Positions 31,164-35,760 of a DNA stretch of 35,760 nucleotides are shown here, in pieces. Made by a program: the position numbers and the translations under genes. A model generated the notes under the pieces. It saw only the letters and a list, made by a program, of their open reading frames with translations, did not search any database and was not told the DNA's origin. Each line of letters opens with the position of its first letter. The stretch's first letter is position 1. The stretch covers positions 1 through 35,760 of the forward strand of contig NCDY01000009.1 of assembly GCA_002280405.1 (NCBI GenBank), given 5' to 3'. The DNA is from Rhodobacterales bacterium 32-66-9. Its GTDB lineage: Bacteria > Pseudomonadota > Alphaproteobacteria > Rhodobacterales > Rhodobacteraceae.

Positions 31164-33494
31164 ATGGCAGAGGCAAAGCGCCTGGAATGGAACGTCAGCG
31201 GCATGGACTGTGCGTCCTGCGTCGCCAAGGTGACGCGGGCAGTCGAACGGATGCCGGGCGTCAGCGACGTGTCGGTCGCGCTGATGGCGGAAAAGCTGTC
31301 GCTGAACCTGGTGCCCGACACCACGCCGACCGAAAAGATCGAGGCGGCGGTCAAGTCGCTGGGCTATGGCATCGCGCCGCGCGGCACGGCGGCGCAGAGG
31401 AAAGGCCTTGTCCTGCCCGAGCCGGCGGCCAGCCCGAAGGCGGATCACGATCACGATCATGGTCCGGGTCACGCGCATGACGACGGTCACGACCATGGCC
31501 CTGACTGCGGGCATGACCACGGCCCGGGCCTCGGCGACCATGACGGCCACGACCATCACCCGACCGTGGGCAAGGCCGACGCCGGCCACGGCAGTCCCGG
31601 ACATGTCCACCATGATCCCGCCGACCGGGGCAAGGTGTGGTATCAGACCGGCAAGGGCAGGCTCATCATCATCACCGGCGTTCTGCTTGCCGTCGCCTGG
31701 GCGATCGACCTTTCGACCGGGCACGCGATCGGCTACTGGGCCTTTGTCGCCGCCTGCGTCATCGGCGCGGCCCCGGTCGCGCAGCGCGCCATTGCGGCGG
31801 CGCGGATGGGCCAGGTCTTCACCATCGAAAGCCTGATGACCATTGCCGCGATCGGCGCGCTCTTCATCGGTGCGGCGGAAGAGGCGGCGCTGGTCGTGTT
31901 CTTCTTCGCCGTGGGCGAGGTGCTGGAAGGTGTGGCCGCCAACAAGGCGCGCGACGGCATCCGGGCGCTGGCCAACCTGGTGCCCAAGACCGCGCTCCTG
32001 GTCGAGGGCACCGGCACACGCGAAGTTCCGGCTTCGGAGCTGGTTATTGGCCAGATCGTCCTGGCCCGCCCCGGTGACCGCATCCCGGCGGATGGCGAGA
32101 TCGTCGAGGGCACCTCGGGCGTCGATGACAGCCCGGTGACGGGCGAAAGCGTGCCTGTCACCAAGGGACCGGGGGCTGCGGTCTATGCCGGGTCGATCAA
32201 CACCGAGGCGGCGCTCCGCATCAAGGTGACGAAGGCCGCCGAGGACAACACCATCGCCCGGATCATCCGGCTGGTCGAGGAGGCCGAAGAGGCGCGTGCC
32301 CCGACCGAACGCTTCATCGACCGGTTCAGCCGCTGGTACATGCCGCTGATCGTGCTTTTGTCCGTCGCTGTCATCCTGATCCCGCCGCTGACCATGGGCG
32401 GGGACTGGACCACCTGGATCTACCGCGGTCTCACGCTTCTTCTCATCGGCTGCCCCTGCGCGCTGGTGATCTCGGTTCCGGCCTCCATCGCCTCGGCCCT
32501 GTCGGCGGGGGCCAGGCGGGGCCTTCTGATGAAGGGCGGAGCGGTGATGGAAGCGGCGGCCAAGATCAGCCAGCTCGCCTTCGACAAGACCGGCACCCTG
32601 ACCCACGGCAAGCCGCAGGTGGTGGACGTGGTGCCGCTGGGCGCCGCCACCGAGGCCGATGTCCTGCGCCTTGCCGCCGCTGTCGAGGCCGGGTCGAGCC
32701 ACCCGCTCGCGCGCGCAATCCTGACGCGGGCCGCGGGCATGGACCTGCCGGAGGCGACCGGGGAAAAGGCGATCATGGGCAAGGGGGTTTCGGCCATGGT
32801 CGAAGGCCGGGCGCTGACGGTGTCCTCGCCGCGCCATGCGACCGAACAGGGCGCGTTGCAGGGGGCCGACATCGCCCGCGCCACGGCGCTTGAGCAAGAA
32901 GGCAAGACCGTCGCCGTCCTGTATGAGGGCCGCACCGCACTGGGCCTTATCGCGATGCGCGACGAGCCGCGCGCCGACGCAGCAGAGGCTGTGAAGCAGC
33001 TGCGCGCCCTGGGGATCACGCCGACGATCCTGACCGGCGACAATCCGCGCACGGCGGCGGCCATCGCCGCCAGCCTAGGCACCGAGTTCCGGGCCGAGAT
33101 GCTGCCCGAGGACAAGCTGTCCGCCATCCGCGACATGGCAGCGCATGGCGGCGTGATGATGGTGGGCGACGGGATCAACGACGCGCCGGCCCTGAAGCAG
33201 GCCAATGTCGGCGTCGCCATGGGATCGGGCACCGATGTGGCGCTGGAAACGGCGGACGCCGCCATCCTGCGCGACCGGGTCACCGACATCGCCGCCACGA
33301 TCCGCCTGGCGCGTGCGACGATGGCGAACATCCGCCAGAACATCAGTCTTGCGCTCGGGCTGAAGCTGGTGTTCCTCGTGACCACGGTCTTCGGGTTGAC
33401 CGGACTCTGGCTTGCCATCCTGGCCGATACCGGCGCCACTGTCCTGGTGACCTTGAACGCCTTGCGTCTGCTCAACTACGATCCCGAACGATAA
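31164..33494 (+). CDS. P1B-type heavy-metal ATPase (ZntA/CadA-like) with His-rich linker
   Basis: A 776-residue efflux ATPase. Order: one N-terminal metal-binding domain (GMDCASC, residues 13-19), a His/Asp/Gly-rich linker (about residues 90-155, many HDH and DHGH repeats), six to eight membrane helices with CPC near 430, the phosphorylation site DKTGTLT near 474, SHPLARAIL near 512, and GDGINDAP near 668. CPC with the downstream MGSGTDVALETADAA pattern and the neighbouring CadR/ZntR-type regulator favour Zn/Cd/Pb over copper. Ribosome site GAAAGGACAG precedes the ATG. The long His linker could buffer metal. Confidence 0.95.
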   Translation: MAEAKRLEWNVSGMDCASCVAKVTRAVERMPGVSDVSVALMAEKLSLNLVPDTTPTEKIEAAVKSLGYGIAPRGTAAQRKGLVLPEPAASPKADHDHDHGPGHAHDDGHDHGPDCGHDHGPGLGDHDGHDHHPTVGKADAGHGSPGHVHHDPADRGKVWYQTGKGRLIIITGVLLAVAWAIDLSTGHAIGYWAFVAACVIGAAPVAQRAIAAARMGQVFTIESLMTIAAIGALFIGAAEEAALVVFFFAVGEVLEGVAANKARDGIRALANLVPKTALLVEGTGTREVPASELVIGQIVLARPGDRIPADGEIVEGTSGVDDSPVTGESVPVTKGPGAAVYAGSINTEAALRIKVTKAAEDNTIARIIRLVEEAEEARAPTERFIDRFSRWYMPLIVLLSVAVILIPPLTMGGDWTTWIYRGLTLLLIGCPCALVISVPASIASALSAGARRGLLMKGGAVMEAAAKISQLAFDKTGTLTHGKPQVVDVVPLGAATEADVLRLAAAVEAGSSHPLARAILTRAAGMDLPEATGEKAIMGKGVSAMVEGRALTVSSPRHATEQGALQGADIARATALEQEGKTVAVLYEGRTALGLIAMRDEPRADAAEAVKQLRALGITPTILTGDNPRTAAAIAASLGTEFRAEMLPEDKLSAIRDMAAHGGVMMVGDGINDAPALKQANVGVAMGSGTDVALETADAAILRDRVTDIAATIRLARATMANIRQNISLALGLKLVFLVTTVFGLTGLWLAILADTGATVLVTLNALRLLNYDPER

Positions 33495-33545
33495 CCCGAT
33501 TCCCCGGCGCGCCAAAACGCTCGCAAGCGACATGAGGTCACAAAG

Positions 33546-33959
33546 ATGTCCGTCCCCCCCGTTCCCCTGCAATCCCCCGAAGCCCAGCCTGCGGCGGGCC
33601 TCCTGTGTCCGGTGTGCCGGGTCGATCTGGTGATGGCCGACCGCGCGGGCGTCGAAATCGACTATTGCCCCAAATGTCGCGGCGTCTGGCTTGACCGGGG
33701 CGAACTGGACAAGATCATCGAAATGTCGCTGCGCCAGCCCGCCGGTCCCGATGCATCGACCAGACCATCGTCCGACCGCGACGGCGGCTACGCCGCTTCT
33801 GACTACGACCGAAGGAACCTGCCTTACGGCGGCCACCACGGCGGGCATGACGGCGGGCACGGCGGCGGCTACGGTGGCGGGCACGGTGGCGGGCACGGTG
33901 GCTATGGCGGCGGCCATGGTCGGCGGCGGCGCTCCTGGCTGGGCGATCTGTTCGATTGA
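33546..33959 (+). CDS. Zinc-ribbon (zf-TFIIB) protein with Gly/His-rich tail
   Basis: A 137-residue soluble protein. The zf-TFIIB domain (residues about 20-60) has the CPVCRVDLVM and YCPKCRGVWLDRGELDKI halves, so one zinc ion is bound by four Cys. The tail is a repetitive Gly/His stretch (GGHHGGHDGGHGGGYGGGHG and on), followed by RRRRSWLGDLFD. A metal-storage or chaperone role next to the ATPase is plausible; the RNA-polymerase link implied by the domain name is not shown. It lies 51 nt after the ATPase, so in the same transcript. Confidence 0.85.
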   Translation: MSVPPVPLQSPEAQPAAGLLCPVCRVDLVMADRAGVEIDYCPKCRGVWLDRGELDKIIEMSLRQPAGPDASTRPSSDRDGGYAASDYDRRNLPYGGHHGGHDGGHGGGYGGGHGGGHGGYGGGHGRRRRSWLGDLFD

Positions 33960-33985
33960 CAGCGGCAGTCTGCCAGGCTTGACGG

Positions 33986-34450
33986 CTATTGCCGACAGCC
34001 GTTGGCAAACTCCCGGAACAGCTCCAGCGTCGCCGGGCTGACGTGGTGTTCGATGCCCTCGGCATCCTTTTCCGCCGTGGCAGGATCGAGGCCAAGCCGG
34101 ACCAGGAAGCGCACGACGACCTCATGCCTTTCGCGGCAGATTGCCGCCAGTGCCACCCCGGCCTCGGTCAGGAAGACCGACCGATAGCGCGCGCGGGTGA
34201 CCAGCCCGTCACGGGTGAGGCGGTCCAGAGCCTTGGCGACGGTCGGAGCGGTGACGCCCAGCCGCGCCGCAATGTCCACCGGTCGCGCCTCGCCGATACT
34301 CTCGATCAGTTCGGCGACAAGCTCGACATAGTCCTCGGCCAGTTCCAGCCGCCGGGCATCCCGCACGCTCTGAAACGCCTCGGCCCGCTGCGTGACGGGT
34401 CTGGCCTCCGGGTCGGAGGGATCGGTCAGGCTGTCGCTGTCGGTCTCCAT
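33986..34450 (-). CDS. mntR: Manganese-responsive DtxR-family regulator MntR
   Basis: A 154-residue repressor. The winged helix is seen at residues 45-95 (ARPVDIAARLGVTAPTVAKA, then RDGLVTRARYRSVFLTEAG), and the metal-binding and dimer part at EVVVRFLVRLGLDPATAEKD, then EGIEHHVSPATLELF. The Glu, His and Cys residues there (ICRERHEV, EGIEHHVS) fit DtxR/MntR metal ligands. ATG 34450 is chosen (AAGGATCAGGA before it); a TTG at 34510 would extend it through the palindrome. It is divergent from mntH and converges on the zinc-ribbon gene with a 26-nt gap. Confidence 0.9.
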   Translation of the reverse strand: METDSDSLTDPSDPEARPVTQRAEAFQSVRDARRLELAEDYVELVAELIESIGEARPVDIAARLGVTAPTVAKALDRLTRDGLVTRARYRSVFLTEAGVALAAICRERHEVVVRFLVRLGLDPATAEKDAEGIEHHVSPATLELFREFANGCRQ

Positions 34451-34502
34451 TCCTGATCCTTGACACAATCCGGCTTGACAAGTAAAGCCGCCGTGCAGTT
34501 TG

Positions 34503-34516
34503 TTAGCCAAGGCTAA
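34503..34516. promoter_or_regulatory. Likely MntR box
   Basis: TTAGCC-AA-GGCTAA is a perfect inverted repeat in the mntR/mntH gap, immediately before the AT-rich TATTAT (34517-34522), a probable mntH minus-10. The position would let bound MntR block mntH transcription. The assignment rests on position and symmetry; I do not have the clade-specific consensus. Confidence 0.6.
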
Positions 34517-34564
34517 TATTATGTGCGCCGACTATGCCAGCGAACCGGGAGCCTTGAAGTGAGC

Positions 34565-35760
34565 ATGAATGCGTGGCGAAGCGAGCCGACCAGCCCCTCG
34601 ATGTCCGAGGTCTTCCGCTCGATCGCCGTTCCCTCCGGCCGGTCGCCGTTCCGGCGGTTCCTCGCCTTCATCGGGCCGGGCTATCTGGTGGCCGTGGGCT
34701 ACATGGACCCGGGCAACTGGGCGACATCGCTCGCGGGGGGGGCGAAGTTCGGCTACACGCTGCTGTTCGTCGCGCTGCTGTCGAACATCATGGCGATCCT
34801 GCTGCAATCGCTCTGCGCCCGGCTGGCAATCGCCTCGGGGCGTGACCTGGCGCAAGCCTGCCGCGATGCCTTCCCGCGCTGGGTGTCGGTGCCGCTGTGG
34901 CTTTTCGCCGAGGCGGCGATCATCGCAACCGACCTGGCCGAGGTCATCGGCACCGCGATCGGCCTGAACCTTCTGTTCGGCATCCCGCTGGAGATCGGGG
35001 TCTTCATCACCGCCGCCGATGTGTTCCTGATCCTATGGCTGCAGAACCGGGGCTTCCGGTGGGTCGAGGCCTTCGTGATCGGCCTTCTGATGGTCATAGC
35101 GGTCAGCTTCACCGTGCAGCTTGCCATGGCCGATCCGGACTGGAACGCCGTCATTGTCGGATATGCGCCGTCGGTAGAGATCGTGACCAATCCCGAAATG
35201 CTTTACCTCGCGCTGGGGATCATCGGCGCGACGGTGATGCCGCACAATCTTTACCTGCATTCGGGGATCGTGCAGACCCGCGCCTATGGTCAGGACCCGG
35301 GCGAAAAGCGCGATGCCTTGCGAATGGCGACCTGGGACAGCACCATCGCGCTGATGCTGGCGCTGATGGTGAACTCCTCGATCCTGATCCTGGCCGCGGC
35401 GACCTTCAATGCCAGCGGCAACACCGAAATCGTCGAGATCGGCCAGGCCCAGGCCTTGCTGACCCCGCTTCTGGGCAGCGCCCTTGCGCCGACGCTGTTC
35501 GGGATCGCGCTGCTCGCCTGCGGGCTGAATGCCACGGTGACGGCCACCATGTCGGGCCAGATCGTGATGGAAGGGTTCATCAACTTCCGCATCAGCCCGG
35601 TCCTGCGCCGCCTGATCACACGGCTGATCGCCATCCTGCCCGCGATAACGGTGATCCTGATCTGGGGCAGCGAGGAAACCGGGCAGTTGCTGATCCTCAG
35701 CCAGGTGGTCCTGTCCTTCCAGTTGCCGTTCGCCATCGTGCCCCTGGTCATGTTCACCTC
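34565..35760 (+). CDS. mntH: NRAMP-family Mn(II)/divalent metal importer MntH (3' end outside the window)
   Basis: A proton-coupled metal importer, cut by the window end after about 398 residues. Seen motifs: [10 protein letters not shown] in helix 1 (Asp and Asn ligands), the MPHNLYLHS segment of helix 6, and eight or more further membrane segments. It lies opposite mntR. ATG 34565 is used; GTG 34559 is two codons upstream in frame. A 13-codon open frame (34521-34562) in the leader is probably chance. Confidence 0.93.
   Translation, partial: MNAWRSEPTSPSMSEVFRSIAVPSGRSPFRRFLAFIGPGYLVAVGYMDPGNWATSLAGGAKFGYTLLFVALLSNIMAILLQSLCARLAIASGRDLAQACRDAFPRWVSVPLWLFAEAAIIATDLAEVIGTAIGLNLLFGIPLEIGVFITAADVFLILWLQNRGFRWVEAFVIGLLMVIAVSFTVQLAMADPDWNAVIVGYAPSVEIVTNPEMLYLALGIIGATVMPHNLYLHSGIVQTRAYGQDPGEKRDALRMATWDSTIALMLALMVNSSILILAAATFNASGNTEIVEIGQAQALLTPLLGSALAPTLFGIALLACGLNATVTATMSGQIVMEGFINFRISPVLRRLITRLIAILPAITVILIWGSEETGQLLILSQVVLSFQLPFAIVPLVMFT

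Noticed and set aside
34521..34562. 13-codon leader peptide before mntH
   Set aside because: No ribosome site, no codon pattern suggesting attenuation; probably chance.

Overview
The window is GC-rich, densely coded DNA that looks alphaproteobacterial, most like Rhodobacterales. The family set, the many c-type cytochromes and the ATGA-style stop/start overlaps point that way; this is inference, since no rRNA or other phylogenetic marker is present. No tRNA, rRNA, CRISPR array or insertion sequence was seen.

Region 1 (47-1856, minus) holds two overlapping ECF-type sigma factor genes behind a small one-helix membrane protein. A perfect FNR/FixK-type palindrome (1891-1904) lies in the divergent gap. 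Region 2 (2131-13534, plus) is one long co-directional string with gaps of at most 37 nt. It runs DUF2933 membrane protein, isoprenylcysteine-methyltransferase-like protein, cytochrome c, a complete arginine deiminase pathway (YfcC-type exchanger, ArcA, ArcB, ArcC), a broken DUF6629 gene, then PRPP-synthetase-like, beta-CASP metallo-beta-lactamase and AMP/thymidine-phosphorylase-like genes, and an EamA exporter. It reads as arginine fermentation for ATP joined to a nucleotide or RNA salvage module. DUF302 and a DUF457-like membrane protein follow.

Region 3 (14827-24075) is a periplasmic cell-wall and cytochrome block. Two L,D-transpeptidase genes, each paired with a small exported Cys protein ending in a Pro-Pro-Pro-Arg tail, diverge from a CueR-type operator. 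Next come a decayed cytochrome c' gene and a tightly overlapping operon: diheme cytochrome c, YtkA-like protein, CPTCN membrane protein, ferric-reductase-like protein, penicillin-binding protein 2, cytochrome c. A second similar promoter precedes a broken DsbA-type gene and an exported protein. Region 4 (24112-29475) looks like copper and redox handling: membrane-anchored LuxR-type regulator, cytochrome b561, PepSY protein, DUF411 protein, a third PPP-tail protein, Met-rich multicopper oxidase, TlpA-like thioredoxin and SCO.

Region 5 (29708-35760) is divalent-metal homeostasis: a CadR/ZntR-type MerR regulator with its operator, a CDF exporter, a P1B ATPase with a His-rich linker, a zinc-ribbon protein with a Gly/His tail, then MntR diverging from MntH (cut by the window end) with a palindrome between them. 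Overall the window looks like a metal-stress, periplasmic redox and anaerobic-energy island. Three genes carry internal deletions, duplications or frameshifts, so parts of it are decaying.
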